A stretch of 34,374 nt of DNA from Verrucomicrobiales bacterium (GCA_029213065.1 JARGPH010000041.1:11013-45386); one strand, 5' to 3'. Counted from the first letter of the stretch, positions 8,521-16,890 are shown. Program-made: numbers and translations. The notes: a model not told the origin generated them from the sequence alone.

Positions 8521-8795
8521 CAACTCACGAATGGCACGACCGCGATGAAGAAGGCGTAGTGATCTACTATCGCGCGACGATTCACGCCAGTCGGTGGGAA
8601 TTTTTCTCAACCCTGAAGACAGATCCCGAGTGGAATGAGCACGAGATTCTCTCGCTCGAAGCGATGGAGCTGTTCCGCGAGGTTCTCTGGAACAAGCATC
8701 TCCGCCGCAGGGCTCCGCTCAAGCACGTTGAGCAGATCGACAAGATGATCGCAAAGCTCCGCGAGGAGGAAAGCAGCTGGAGAGGCGACAGCTAA
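8517..8795 (+). CDS. Small soluble protein translationally coupled to hisC, unknown function
   Basis: This 92-residue protein has an ATG that lies in the ATGA overlapping the hisC stop (8517-8520), which fixes the start. It is hydrophilic and mostly helical, with several His, Trp and charged residues. Recognisable stretches are VIYYRATIHASRWEFFSTLK and a helical C-terminal half with alternating Lys and Glu. There is no signal peptide or membrane segment. The coupling to hisC suggests matched expression, but nothing shows a role in histidine synthesis. The family is not recognised beyond being a likely conserved small protein. Confidence 0.7.
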   Translation: MTTHEWHDRDEEGVVIYYRATIHASRWEFFSTLKTDPEWNEHEILSLEAMELFREVLWNKHLRRRAPLKHVEQIDKMIAKLREEESSWRGDS

Positions 8796-8800
8796 TTCGC

Positions 8801-9195
8801 GCTCATTTCTGAATGAACGGGATACTCAAGAGACTGGTCGAGTCGAGTGAGGATCTTAAGACCTTTGCTCTGCGACTCAAAGCGTCCGGAGTTGAGTCGG
8901 TGCGGTAAAACACTCGGGTCTATCACCTGATAGGGGGAAATGCTAATTCTCCGGCGCAGGCTTCTGTGTTGATCTGCGCCCCGTTGCCATGCAGGCACGG
9001 AGTGGCGTGCTTCCAGCCGCCAGATAAGCATCCCGCCGGAGATCCTGCCGTTGGATTCGGACATGCGTGACTTCTGAACGGAGTCTCTGTTGGCAGCAGG
9101 ACGCAGCCACTCCTTGGGCCAAGATCGGCGTGCCCAAGTCAGGCTGTCTTCGGGGGCTTACGTAGCCTTCGATAGAGGGGATCCACCGTCTCTCT
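8801..9195 (+). ncRNA. Hairpin-dense 400-base region, candidate structured RNA of unknown class
   Basis: The gap between the small gene (ends 8795) and rlpA (starts 9306) contains no credible ORF but a series of stems: TCATT/AATGA (8803-8816); CGACTCAA/TTGAGTCG (8873-8899, 8 bp); CTATC/GATAG (8920-8933); GGCGCAG/CTGCGCC (8953-8980, 7 bp); CCGT-GCC/GGCACGG (8981-9000); TGGCG-GC/GC-CGCCA (9003-9022); ATCC/GGAT (9042-9056); CAGCC-CTTGGGC/GCCCAAG-GGCTG (9104-9146); CGGGGGCT/AGCCTTCG (9151-9171, two G-T pairs). I looked for tmRNA, RNase P, SRP and 6S hallmarks and did not find them. The strand is a guess (plus shown, because both neighbours are plus). It could also be a stack of repeat-family hairpins. 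Confidence 0.4.
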
Positions 9196-9305
9196 AAATA
9201 AAATTATCAAACCTGAGAGTCTTTTATTAAATTTTATTAAAAATTAAAATTAATGATTGTTAAATTATTAAAATATATTAATATTATTTCCGAAAGGTTT
9301 TTATT
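9196..9305 (+). promoter_or_regulatory. Very AT-rich rlpA upstream region, probable promoter
   Basis: The 110 bases before rlpA are almost pure A/T, in sharp contrast to their surroundings. TTGTTA (9257-9262) with a 16-nt spacer to TAATAT (9279-9284) is a plausible sigma-70-like pair. CGAAAGG (9291-9297) is a ribosome binding site about 8 bases before the ATG. The exact promoter is uncertain because many A/T hexamers would fit. Confidence 0.4.
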
Positions 9306-10379
9306 ATGCGTGCTATCACACTTCTGTTCATCTTAATGCTCGCTGGTTCGACTCAGTCGGCATTTGCACAGGGTTCCGAATCGGGACTTCTCGGGGTGTA
9401 TCCTGACTATCTCCACGGCAGAGCGACTGCGAGCGGGGATCGTTACGATATGGGTCAACTTTCGGCAGCTCATGCGACGCTTCCTCTGGGGAGTTTCGCC
9501 CGCGTCGCGAATTTCGATACCGGCCTTATGGTCGATGTTAAGATCAACGATCGTAAGGGGGCTGACGACCGTATCGTGACGCTCTCGAAGGCTGCTGCGC
9601 AACGAATCGGGGTCTCTGCGAACGGCGCTGCTCCGGGGTCTCTTCTCGTCATTAGCGGGATTAGGGTGCCGGCTCAGCAGGCTGCCGTTCCCAATAATAC
9701 CCGGACAATGAGCGCTCCATCTGCGGGGGGTCCGATTGGAGCCGCAACCGGGGCGGTGGCAGGTGGTGCGGTCGCGGCCAATGCTCCGCAAGCTCGTGGA
9801 TTCAGGCCCTTCTCAATTTTTAATAAAAAAGATCCGCTCTACGATGCGGTGGTGAACAAGCCGACCGTCGATCCGGTGGCTCAGGGGCAGCAGGTGGTCA
9901 ATCAGGGCGTTGTCAATACTCAGGCTCAGGTGGAACAGAAAAGCGGGGGGCTCTTCAAGAACGGCCTTTTCGGAAACCGCTCACCGAAAAACGCACAGGT
10001 AGCCACTTATGCCCCGGCCGGGCAAAGCGGGTATGCCTATCCGGGCACGTATCCACTGAGCGCACCGTCTTCGATCCCATCCCCTGAAATTACAGCTCCC
10101 GCGCCTCCAAGGCAGGTCGCTCCAGTGGCGGCACCGACGCCTCAGCGTTCGCTTCACCGGGTCCAGTTCGGTGCTTTCCGCAATCAGGCGAACGCCATCG
10201 AGATGGCTCGAGGACTGGGGAATACCGGCATTGCCACTTCAGTGGTTCCTATCCCCAACAGCAAATTGAATGCGGTTGTTCTCAACGGTGGCTTTGCTTC
10301 CGTGCAGGATGCGAACAACTGGATCAACACCGAAGCTGCGAGAAGGGGATGGCGTGAAAAGCCGGTCGTGATTCACTGA
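9306..10379 (+). CDS. rlpA: RlpA-family septal lytic transglycosylase with C-terminal SPOR domain
   Basis: This is a 357-residue secreted protein. The signal peptide is at about 1-21 (cleavage after AFA). A double-psi beta-barrel RlpA domain (about 30-118) shows HGRATASGDRYDM, LSAAHATLPLG (H56) and KINDRKG (D82). A low-complexity Ala/Gln/Pro linker (about 120-275) leads to a C-terminal SPOR domain (about 280-355, HRVQFGAFRNQANA) that binds denuded septal peptidoglycan. RlpA enzymes cut glycan strands lacking stem peptides at the division site. The usual acidic residue in TA.GE.YDM is Asp here (D45), a conservative change. There is no lipobox cysteine, so it is probably periplasmic rather than a lipoprotein. 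It appears monocistronic between an AT-rich promoter and a strong terminator. Confidence 0.9.
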   Translation: MRAITLLFILMLAGSTQSAFAQGSESGLLGVYPDYLHGRATASGDRYDMGQLSAAHATLPLGSFARVANFDTGLMVDVKINDRKGADDRIVTLSKAAAQRIGVSANGAAPGSLLVISGIRVPAQQAAVPNNTRTMSAPSAGGPIGAATGAVAGGAVAANAPQARGFRPFSIFNKKDPLYDAVVNKPTVDPVAQGQQVVNQGVVNTQAQVEQKSGGLFKNGLFGNRSPKNAQVATYAPAGQSGYAYPGTYPLSAPSSIPSPEITAPAPPRQVAPVAAPTPQRSLHRVQFGAFRNQANAIEMARGLGNTGIATSVVPIPNSKLNAVVLNGGFASVQDANNWINTEAARRGWREKPVVIH

Positions 10380-10449
10380 TTTTTTTAACTGGGATTGTCT
10401 TCCCTTCTTCTCAGGAATTGGTTTGAGAGGGGAGAGGGTGAAAGATGTT

Positions 10450-10487
10450 CGGCCCCGTCTGGTTTACCAGCGGGGCCGTTTCTTTTG
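10450..10487 (+). terminator. Strong intrinsic terminator after rlpA
   Basis: CGGCCCCG (10450-10457) pairs with CGGGGCCG (10471-10478). A nested CTGG/CCAG extends the stem, and TTTCTTTT follows. It lies 70 bases after the rlpA stop on the plus strand. Confidence 0.85.
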
Positions 10488-10613
10488 GTGGCAGGATCGA
10501 GCGGTCACTGACCGAATCTTCGGAAGTGAATGCCGGGAAAGGTTTCGAAAAAATTGATTTCGTTCCGAACGAGTCGAGATAATATCTGTCGAACCTCCAA
10601 AACCTTTTTCTTT

Positions 10614-11321
10614 ATGAATCTCTCTCACTTGCTCCAGGGTGGAAACCTCTTCTACTTAATTCTCACGGTAGGAACGATGCTGATCAGCCGTTGGGTTGGT
10701 TCGATGCTTCAGAAGCGATTCGCCGAGTATTCACAGCGTCCCATTTCGCTGTCAGGGGCTCAGATCGCGGAAAAAATGCTCGCTGACAACGGGATCACCG
10801 ATGTGCAGGTAATTTCCACTCCGGGCCAGCTCACCGATCACTACAACCCGATGAAGAAGACCGTCAACCTGAGCGAGGTGGTTCACAGTCAGGCGAACGT
10901 GGCAGCGGCGGCGGTATCCGCTCACGAGTGTGGTCACGCCGTGCAGCACGCGAAGGCTTACGGCGCTTTGAAGATGCGCTCGATGCTTGTGCCGGTTGTC
11001 AGTCTTTCCAGTAAATACCTGAACTGGATACTCATGGGAGGTCTTTTTCTCGCGGCTTCGGGTAGACCTGAGCTCTTGTTCGTCGGTGTCGTTCTTTTCG
11101 GCCTCACCACTCTGTTTTCGGTGGTGACACTGCCGGTTGAGTTTGATGCGAGTAAACGCGCTCTTGTCTGGCTCGATCAAACCCGGGTCATGGGGGACGT
11201 CGATCACGACAAGGCGAAGAACGCTCTCTTCTGGGCCGCGATGACCTACACCGTTGCCGCTATAGCCTCGATCGGGCAGCTGCTCTACTACATCATGCGC
11301 CTCATGGCAGCGCGGCGGTAG
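10614..11321 (+). CDS. Membrane zinc metallopeptidase of the YugP type
   Basis: This 235-residue membrane protein has the zinc-peptidase motif HECGH (104-108) and a downstream acidic residue in LPVEFDASKRA (about 181) as the probable third ligand. Hydrophobic helices are seen at about 10-25, 120-165 and 205-230. This is the layout of the YugP/Zn_peptidase_2 family, integral membrane peptidases of unknown substrate found across bacteria. The start at 10614 (MNLSHLLQGG) matches the family; the upstream in-frame ATG at 10530 would add 28 unlikely residues. It stands alone on the plus strand, and no terminator was identified after it. Confidence 0.88.
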   Translation: MNLSHLLQGGNLFYLILTVGTMLISRWVGSMLQKRFAEYSQRPISLSGAQIAEKMLADNGITDVQVISTPGQLTDHYNPMKKTVNLSEVVHSQANVAAAAVSAHECGHAVQHAKAYGALKMRSMLVPVVSLSSKYLNWILMGGLFLAASGRPELLFVGVVLFGLTTLFSVVTLPVEFDASKRALVWLDQTRVMGDVDHDKAKNALFWAAMTYTVAAIASIGQLLYYIMRLMAARR

Positions 11322-11726
11322 GTGGGGACGCGGAATGGCGAATCTGGAAGCGCAGCTCAGGCGCGTTTCGTGTCGCTCTTCCAGCGCGGGGCTTTTCCAT
11401 GAGGAATTCTCACGCAGAGTCGCGGAACTGCAGAGAATGAGGCAAGGCAAAGAGGCCTTGTATTCAGTCGGTTCGACACCCGGGTGAGTGGTGTTCTAAC
11501 GGTTTTAGGGGCCTTCTCCAGTCAAGGTGCCCGGGTTGTGGGGAGAAGTGCCTTTCATTCTGAAAAGATAAACCGAGGTCGGCTCATATGCAGGAGCGCT
11601 CAAGAGAGATCACGCTTGCACTTGTGATCGAAAATTGATTCAGTTACGATTTCAGAAATGACCCGCGTTCTCCTGTTTGATGAATCGGAAATGGGTGGAA
11701 AAAGGGAATCAAGCAACAAGTGAACA
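11322..11726. other. Intergenic region without a recognisable gene
   Basis: About 400 bases follow the zinc peptidase. A short hairpin (AAGGC/GCCTT near 11443-11459) is visible but has no T-tract. No long ORF with plausible codon use or start was found on either strand. The minus-strand frame crossing it is antisense to the peptidase gene. Confidence 0.4.
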
Positions 11727-11816
11727 ATGAGAGACTGGTTCAAGGCCCGGCAATCTGAGGAGCCCGCGCGACCTGCGGTTATCTCGATGACCCCGAAAGA
11801 AAATGATCTATCATGA
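11727..11816 (+). CDS. Possible 29-residue ORF coupled to the cupin gene
   Basis: ATG at 11727 opens a 29-codon frame beginning [16 protein letters not shown] that ends in TGA at 11814-11816. It overlaps the cupin ATG (11813-11815) in an ATGA arrangement. The overlap would give translational coupling, the usual reason to take so short a frame seriously. There is no clear ribosome site and no known family. It may be a leader peptide, a decayed gene end or chance. Confidence 0.25.
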   Translation: MRDWFKARQSEEPARPAVISMTPKENDLS

Positions 11817-12268
11817 CTGAGCCTCCTTCTCTAATTCGTCAGCTAAACGAAGCGCGTGTGATACGGGCGTTCGGCGATGAAATGATCCTCCACCTCGGCG
11901 CGGATGACACCGGAGGTCGGTTCTCGATGTGGACCAATGTCACGCCGCCCGGAGGCGGGCCTCCGCCGCATTATCATGAACACGAGGATGAGTGGTTCTG
12001 GCCGCTATCGGGGCCGGCTGAGTTTTTGAAGGACGGGGAATGGATTGAGGTGCCGGAAAGAGGGGCTGTTTTTATGCCCCGTGGGACCATCCATACCTTC
12101 CGCAATCCAAACCTGGAGCCCCTCGAGATGTTGATTCAAACCGTCCCCGGTGGTTTCGACCGGTTCTTTGCGGAGTGCGGAGACGCCTTTTCGCGAGGAG
12201 GTGAACCGGACATGGGAGAGATCGTCGCGATCAGCGCCCGCTATGGGATTCACTATCCTGCGCTCTAG
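11813..12268 (+). CDS. Single-domain cupin protein
   Basis: This 151-residue protein carries the two cupin motifs. The first is PPPHYHEHEDEWFWPLSG, with metal ligands H53, H55 and E60. The second is in AVFMPRGTIHTF, supplying the fourth His in the GTIH segment. The size and the GG-PPPHYHxHEDEW pattern fit small quercetinase-like or general cupin_2 proteins that bind a metal in a beta barrel. The reaction cannot be told from the sequence. It is preceded by a possible 29-residue coupled ORF. No signal peptide is present, so it is cytoplasmic. Confidence 0.85.
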   Translation: MTEPPSLIRQLNEARVIRAFGDEMILHLGADDTGGRFSMWTNVTPPGGGPPPHYHEHEDEWFWPLSGPAEFLKDGEWIEVPERGAVFMPRGTIHTFRNPNLEPLEMLIQTVPGGFDRFFAECGDAFSRGGEPDMGEIVAISARYGIHYPAL

Positions 12269-12773
12269 GGCGATGAGAGGTGCCCGCTGCGGCGTGGGAA
12301 TACGGTTTTCGCGCCGTCCTGTAGCCGGTCGCCGTGAGGCCGGTTCAGAAGCCCGGCGCTTTGATCGGGCGGGTTTCGACGATGCTGGAACGCGTCGGGG
12401 GGGGGGCTTTCAACACGGGGAGACTGCGGAGCATTCAACTCTGCCGTTCAGATCCGTGGAAATCGATTCCTCATCCTTTCACATCTGTGCAAAAATCAGA
12501 GGCTGTGAATTTTACCACAGATTTGGAATGGATTGCTCGGATTCACACGGATGGATCTTTCCGACGGCCTCTGAAGGGCGGAGCTTTCTGATACTGCCCG
12601 CAGTTCCGAACACGTGAGTTGGAGAGGTAGCTTCAGTGTTAGTTGCGCGTTAAAAGGTTTGATCTCGCAGCGAGTCATTTGACTTCACCTCTTCGCCTTC
12701 GTAGCTTCTCCAGGGAAGTGGTCAGCCCCCGGATCGGGAGGGCACTGCTTCGGATCGTGAGACTGGATTTCCT
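12269..12773. repeat. Gap with G10 tract and PVC-style dispersed repeats
   Basis: No gene is supported in this 505-base gap. It holds CCGG/CCGG and GCCCG/CGGGC inverted repeats (about 12322-12375), a homopolymer of ten G (12397-12406), and a segment around 12510-12555 (TTTTACCACAGATTTGG and then TTCACACGGATGGAT). The last resembles the degenerate CCACAGAT...ACACGGATGG repeats common between genes in PVC genomes. The repeat family is named from general experience only. Confidence 0.4.
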
Positions 12774-13451
12774 ATGCGGCAATTTTCACCGACCCAGATT
12801 GTGTTAGGGGGCTGCCTTCTCGCGTTTGGCGCCTCGTTCCTGAACACGGGGTTTATCCTTACCGCAGGGACATCGGTGAGTCATTTGACGGGGGATATCG
12901 CGCGGATAGGATCGGGGCTTTCCACGATCGCGAGAGGCGACGGGGTTCACATTGTTAATGTCGCGATCGCCACCCTCGGTTTCATCTTCGGGGCGACGGT
13001 CTCCGGCTTTCTGCTCCACCATCCTACCATTGAGATTACAAAGCCCTACGGGCGTGTCCTCTCAGTGCTCGGGGGATTTCTCGTCATTGCTCATTTTGTG
13101 CTGCCGGCGTATCCGCTCATGGCGATTGCGATCACGAGTGGGGTTTGCGGTGCGCAGAATGCTCTTGCGAGCCGATACCGCGGAGTGGTTCTGCGAACGA
13201 CTCACTTGACCGGAATATTCACTGACTTCGGGATTCACCTGGGGATGAAGCTGCGGGGGCATCGCATCGCAGCCTGGGCTCTTTTGATCCCGATTTGTAT
13301 CACCTTTTCCTTCCTCGTCGGTGCGGTCACGAGCAGCGCTCTGATCTTCTACGATGCGAGGAACTGGATTCTCTTTGCCGGCGTCGGCTACTTCGCCGGC
13401 GGGATACTCTGGAGCTTATACAAGAGCTTCATCCTCATCCGGCGGGAATGA
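12774..13451 (+). CDS. DUF1275 (YoaK-like) membrane protein
   Basis: This 225-residue membrane protein has about six helices. Hallmarks are LLAFGASFLNTGFILTAG and TSVSHLTGDIARIG in the first third, then CGAQNALASRYRGVVLRTTH followed by LTGIFTDFG, the paired TG-rich half-repeats typical of DUF1275/YoaK proteins. The family is conserved and its transported compound, if any, is unknown. Length and start are normal. It converges on yebC, with several hairpins between them. Confidence 0.88.
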   Translation: MRQFSPTQIVLGGCLLAFGASFLNTGFILTAGTSVSHLTGDIARIGSGLSTIARGDGVHIVNVAIATLGFIFGATVSGFLLHHPTIEITKPYGRVLSVLGGFLVIAHFVLPAYPLMAIAITSGVCGAQNALASRYRGVVLRTTHLTGIFTDFGIHLGMKLRGHRIAAWALLIPICITFSFLVGAVTSSALIFYDARNWILFAGVGYFAGGILWSLYKSFILIRRE

Positions 13452-13571
13452 GGCAGAGGCGCTATCTGCCGTCCTTGTCGCTGTGACGAGGGCCGGTTGA
13501 GGCGTCGAAGCGGCCCGGCTCAAGTTCCAGTCCCCAGCTCCGGGTAGAAAGGGGGATCCGGATCCTTTCTA
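13452..13571. terminator. Convergent hairpin cluster overlapping the yebC stop codon
   Basis: Three stems lie between the DUF1275 gene and yebC: GGCAG/CTGCC (13452-13470), CCTTGTC/GACGAGG (13473-13491, one G-T pair) and GTAGAAAGG/CCTTTCTAC (13543-13551 and 13563-13571). The last has the self-complementary GGATCCGGATCC in its loop region and includes the yebC stop codon (13569-13571). They probably end transcription from both sides. Confidence 0.5.
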
Positions 13572-14279
13572 CTCAGCGTTCGTGAAAACGGCCTGAACGT
13601 CCTCGTCGTCTTCGAGCTTGTCGATGAGCTCTTCGATTTCGTTGAGCTGCTCGTCGCTGAACTCAACCGGGCTGCTGGGAATGCGCTGAGTAGACGTCTT
13701 TTTCGCCTCGATTCCGAGTCCTTCGACGGCACTCGTCAAGCTTCCGAAATCGGTGAAATCGGCGTAAGCGTAGGCGACTCCATCATTGATTTCGAGTTCC
13801 TCGAGGCCGGCATCCATCAGCGTGAGTTCGATCTCCTCCATGTTGAGCTCGTCGGTCACTTCAAATTCCACGACGGACTTGCGGTCGAAGAGGAATGCAA
13901 GCGCTCCGCTGGGAAGCATTTCACCGCCGTTTTTGTTGAAAATGGTTTTCAGGTTTGCGACGGAGCGATTCGTGTTATCGGTCGCGCATTCGACGAAGAT
14001 CATGACGCCGTGTGGGCCTTTGCCCTCGTAGTTGATTTCGGTGATGTCAGCCGCGTCTTTGCCTGAGGCACGCTTGATAGCCGCTTCAACATTGTCCTTG
14101 GGCATGTTTTCCGCTTTAGCATTCTGGATCGCGGCGCGGAGCTTAGGGTTGGAATCAGGATCGGCTCCACCCTCCTTGGCTGCCATCGTGATGATCTTAC
14201 CAAGCTTCGGAAACACTTTGGACATTTTGTCCCAGCGTGCCTCTTTTGATTTACGACGATATTCGAATGCTCTACCCAT
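13569..14279 (-). CDS. yebC: YebC/PmpR family protein
   Basis: This 236-residue protein opens with [16 protein letters not shown] and [28 protein letters not shown] and contains [16 protein letters not shown] and [14 protein letters not shown], all standard for the TACO1/YebC family of three-domain proteins. Members have been described as DNA-binding regulators and, more recently, as factors that relieve ribosome stalling. The start at 14279 gives the normal N-terminus. The acidic C-terminus ([21 protein letters not shown]) is typical. No ruvC or other usual neighbour is present here. Confidence 0.95.
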   Translation of the reverse strand: MGRAFEYRRKSKEARWDKMSKVFPKLGKIITMAAKEGGADPDSNPKLRAAIQNAKAENMPKDNVEAAIKRASGKDAADITEINYEGKGPHGVMIFVECATDNTNRSVANLKTIFNKNGGEMLPSGALAFLFDRKSVVEFEVTDELNMEEIELTLMDAGLEELEINDGVAYAYADFTDFGSLTSAVEGLGIEAKKTSTQRIPSSPVEFSDEQLNEIEELIDKLEDDEDVQAVFTNAE

Positions 14280-14427
14280 GTAGAAAGAGTTGTCCCAGAA
14301 TAGGTGAATGTGCAAGGGGGATTGCTGCGGAATCACTTCCTCAGGAACAATTTTTTGAGGGCCTTTTCCGGGGGATTTCCCGGGCCTGAGCCTGGTATTT
14401 GCGGCCGGAATGAGGCCGATTCGTGGA

Positions 14428-15633
14428 TCACTCAGTTCGGTAAACGAGATCGACGCGGCGCAGTTCTTCCGGTTTCGCCGGGGAATCCTCTGAGCGGGTA
14501 TCCCCGAAAGAGGTCACGTCGACCCTCGATGCCGCGATTTCTTTCTCAATGAGGTAGTCTTTTGCCGCTTCGCTGCGAGCCTTTGCCAATATCGCATTAT
14601 ACTCTGATGAGCCGGAAGGGTCGGCGTAGCCACGCAACTGAAGGGTCAGACGGGGCTCCGCTTTAAGCTTACCCGCCGCATCGCTCAGGGTCTTTTTACT
14701 GCTGTCGCTCAGGCGGGTCGAGTTGAGACCGAAAGTGATGCCTTTGGTGGGCGGAATTTCAGGAGGTGCTTGAGCTTTCTTTGCGACAGGAGCCGGCTGT
14801 TCCAGCGGTGCTGTGCCGGTGCTGCTGGAGCCGGAGGCTATGAGTTGATCCTTGAGCGCGTTGACTTCCTTGACGGCGAGGTTGGCGGAGAGGGTAGCCT
14901 CTTTCAGCTCAGCAACAGATTCCTTGATTTGGGCAACCCCCTCCTTCTTGAGGGTGCTGACTTCCTCTTTCGTCTTCTGCAGTTCGAGACGTGAGGCTTC
15001 AAGTGCCTGCTGGTTCTTTTGCGCACTTGCGAGCGAGCCGTTGAGGAGCTGAATCGTTTCAGCGGGGGCGGTGCCTGTTATTGCATCGATTCGCTTTTCC
15101 ACTTCAGCGAACTCGCTTTTCTGAATCAGCGTCATGATCCTGACCGTTTCCCCGGGATCATAGGAGGGGGGAGCGATGGCATCGGAGGCGGGGGCGGAGA
15201 CTGATTCCGGAGTTTTCACAGCTTCTGCCGCGGCTTCTGTCGGTGACTCAATCAGCGCAATGATAGGCGGCTCGGGTGTCTCCACGGGGGCGAGGGCATT
15301 GACCGATTTTTCCATCTCATTCGTGAGGATCTCGATGGTTTCCTCGTCAGCCGTTTCGGAGAGTGTCAGGAGTGCATTGCGGGCCGATTCAAAATCTGAT
15401 TCGTCGAGAAACTGGAAAAATTCCTCATACTCCGGCGTCTCGCGAAGGCCTGCATCGAACGTCTCGTCGGCGGCGGTCGCTTCCTCAGGTATCTCGACAG
15501 CGGCAAGGGCGGCGGCCAGATCCTCTTTCGGAGTCGGAGGTTCTGCACGTTGAACGAACTTTGGCAGAATAAATGCTCCTGCAACGAGAAGAAGCATCAG
15601 GAGGAGCAGCCCAACCTTGGAGAGATTTTTCAT
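14428..15633 (-). CDS. OmpA-type peptidoglycan-binding protein with N-terminal anchor and coiled coil
   Basis: This is a 401-residue protein. A single N-terminal membrane helix (about 6-27) is followed by an acidic, Pro/Ala/Glu-rich region (30-175) and a helical coiled coil (about 205-280). A C-terminal OmpA domain (about 300-401) has [20 protein letters not shown] and [11 protein letters not shown], containing the conserved Asp and Arg that hold diaminopimelate. It probably links the inner membrane or periplasm to the wall. The start at 15633 was chosen because the membrane helix begins directly after it; an upstream in-frame ATG would add 82 atypical residues. It is divergent from the roadblock-Amt unit across a 117-base gap with a palindrome. 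Confidence 0.8.
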   Translation of the reverse strand: MKNLSKVGLLLLMLLLVAGAFILPKFVQRAEPPTPKEDLAAALAAVEIPEEATAADETFDAGLRETPEYEEFFQFLDESDFESARNALLTLSETADEETIEILTNEMEKSVNALAPVETPEPPIIALIESPTEAAAEAVKTPESVSAPASDAIAPPSYDPGETVRIMTLIQKSEFAEVEKRIDAITGTAPAETIQLLNGSLASAQKNQQALEASRLELQKTKEEVSTLKKEGVAQIKESVAELKEATLSANLAVKEVNALKDQLIASGSSSTGTAPLEQPAPVAKKAQAPPEIPPTKGITFGLNSTRLSDSSKKTLSDAAGKLKAEPRLTLQLRGYADPSGSSEYNAILAKARSEAAKDYLIEKEIAASRVDVTSFGDTRSEDSPAKPEELRRVDLVYRTE

Positions 15634-15672
15634 AGTGATGATCGATTTTGCGTTTTCAAAAATTAAGTTTGA

Positions 15673-15697
15673 GTTTTTACTTTGTTGGCGTAAAAAC
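15673..15697. promoter_or_regulatory. Perfect operator-like palindrome GTTTTTAC-N9-GTAAAAAC
   Basis: Two 8-bp half sites (15673-15680 and 15690-15697) are exact inverted repeats with a 9-nt spacer, a layout typical of dimeric regulator binding. It lies in the divergent gap between the ompA-like gene and the roadblock-Amt unit, 40 bases upstream of the former's start and 53 upstream of the latter's. It may control either or both. Confidence 0.45.
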
Positions 15698-15750
15698 CAT
15701 CTAACCAGTCCGGGGATGGCAGTGTTAGGCCAAATCTCCAAGCAGGAATC

Positions 15751-16053
15751 ATGACAACAGACAGTTTTTCTCAAATAATGATCGCCGACGATAAAGTGGT
15801 CGGTCTCAGTGGTGATGATTCGGAGTCGACCCGCACTGCCTTTGCCCGGGAAGCGGAAGGACTTCAGTCCCGCGCCCATCAGGTAGGTTTGATGATAGGG
15901 ATGAGAACTTTGACCTGTTGCTCGATCAGCTATGAGGGCGGAGGCATTGCGTTTCGCTTCGCCGCTTCCTCTGACGACAATTTCGACGCCAAGGGTGTCT
16001 TTGTCAGGGGGAGTGACTACACGGTGGAAAGTCTTCGTTTGGCCTCATTGTAA
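15751..16053 (+). CDS. Small roadblock/LC7-like protein
   Basis: This 100-residue soluble protein begins with a short strand-turn (SQIMIADDKVVGLSGDD), continues with an amphipathic helix (STRTAFAREAEGLQSRAHQVG), and ends with beta-rich segments (LTCCSISYEGGGIAFRF). The pattern resembles a roadblock/longin-type fold, in which such proteins bind small GTPases or act as dimer scaffolds. The resemblance is by fold pattern and is not certain. It is followed after 9 bases by a second roadblock-like gene and then an ammonium transporter. Confidence 0.55.
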   Translation: MTTDSFSQIMIADDKVVGLSGDDSESTRTAFAREAEGLQSRAHQVGLMIGMRTLTCCSISYEGGGIAFRFAASSDDNFDAKGVFVRGSDYTVESLRLASL

Positions 16054-16062
16054 AGGCGTCTC

Positions 16063-16890
16063 ATGGATACTCTTGAAACTTACGACGCGGTTCTGAAGGC
16101 GCTTTCGATGATGAAGCGTCTCAAGAAGCTGGAAGGCACTTTATTGATTCACGAGGGAGTCCTCCTGCAGGCTGACACTCTTCTGCTGGAGAGCCAGGAA
16201 AAGGCGTTTGTCAGGGAGATTAATGCGCTGCTTTCCCAATACCGTAATGCCGGTCGCCCACTCGGGCGGGCCATGCTTGGCTTTGATGGGGGGAACGTGA
16301 TGATTTTCCACGCGAACCCCTTCGTGATTTGTCTTATTTATGGAAAGGTCGAGGAGACCGGGAAAGTCGAGGCAGCGGGAGAGGAGTTTCTCAGGCGGTG
16401 GGCCGATTCACTCGGCTTGACGGAGAAGGAACTCATTTCGCGGAGTGCTTTGGATGTTGAGTCAGCGAAGGAGGGGGTGAAAGAGCCCCCGGTTCCGGAA
16501 GAGTCTGACGAATCCGCAGTGGAGGTGACGGTCCTTCCGGAGGCTCTCCCCGCAGCTTCACTCGCCGTTGCACCGATGGACGATCTCCCTGTTACCGGGT
16601 CTGAGGAGGTTGCAGATCGCGTTCCCCCGGTCGTGAAAGATCCGGGCGCTGAATGGAATGCCTTTCGTGAGAGCGTCGAAAACCTTCTCGCCAAGGTTCT
16701 CGGTCGCGGTCAGTCGAGTCGCTTTTTGCAGCGCGAGCTGTCATCGATGGGGATTACCGGTGATTCCTACCTGACTCAGAATCAGTTCCGGCCATTCGGG
16801 CAGGCCCTGACGCTGCGCGTTAAGGACAAAGCGATTCGGAAACAGCTGGACACGGAGCTGCTCGCGATTTTAGACAATTTTACCAAGTAA
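16063..16890 (+). CDS. Two-domain protein with N-terminal roadblock-like domain
   Basis: This is a 275-residue protein. Residues 1-120 look roadblock-like: a helix, the strand GTLLIHEGVLLQAD, the helix EKAFVREINALLSQYR, then GGNVMIFHANPFVICLIYG. A Pro/Glu/Val-rich linker (about 135-200) leads to a C-terminal domain (about 205-275, FRESVENLLAKVLG, then SRFLQRELSSMGI). It is cytoplasmic, with no signal or membrane helix. It lies between another roadblock-like gene and an amt gene with gaps of 9 and 24 bases, so the three are probably one operon. The function is unknown; a link to ammonium sensing is only inferred from position. Confidence 0.6.
   Translation: MDTLETYDAVLKALSMMKRLKKLEGTLLIHEGVLLQADTLLLESQEKAFVREINALLSQYRNAGRPLGRAMLGFDGGNVMIFHANPFVICLIYGKVEETGKVEAAGEEFLRRWADSLGLTEKELISRSALDVESAKEGVKEPPVPEESDESAVEVTVLPEALPAASLAVAPMDDLPVTGSEEVADRVPPVVKDPGAEWNAFRESVENLLAKVLGRGQSSRFLQRELSSMGITGDSYLTQNQFRPFGQALTLRVKDKAIRKQLDTELLAILDNFTK

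Noticed and set aside
8792-9064. 90-codon minus-strand frame over the hairpin region
   Set aside because: The composition is Arg/Ser-rich and low in hydrophobic pattern, and the stems explain the sequence better.
8801-9195. Known structured RNAs (tmRNA, RNase P, SRP, 6S) at the hairpin region
   Set aside because: No TTCGA T-arm plus CCA end, no GAGGAAAGTCC element, no GGAAGCAGCC loop, and no terminal closing stem with central bubble could be found on either strand.
12150-12617. 155-codon plus-strand frame after the cupin
   Set aside because: It starts inside the cupin gene in another frame and crosses the G10 tract and repeats; no protein pattern.
15634-15879. N-terminal extension of the OmpA-type protein
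   Set aside because: It would bury the membrane helix 85 residues in and run through the palindrome and the neighbouring gene's start.
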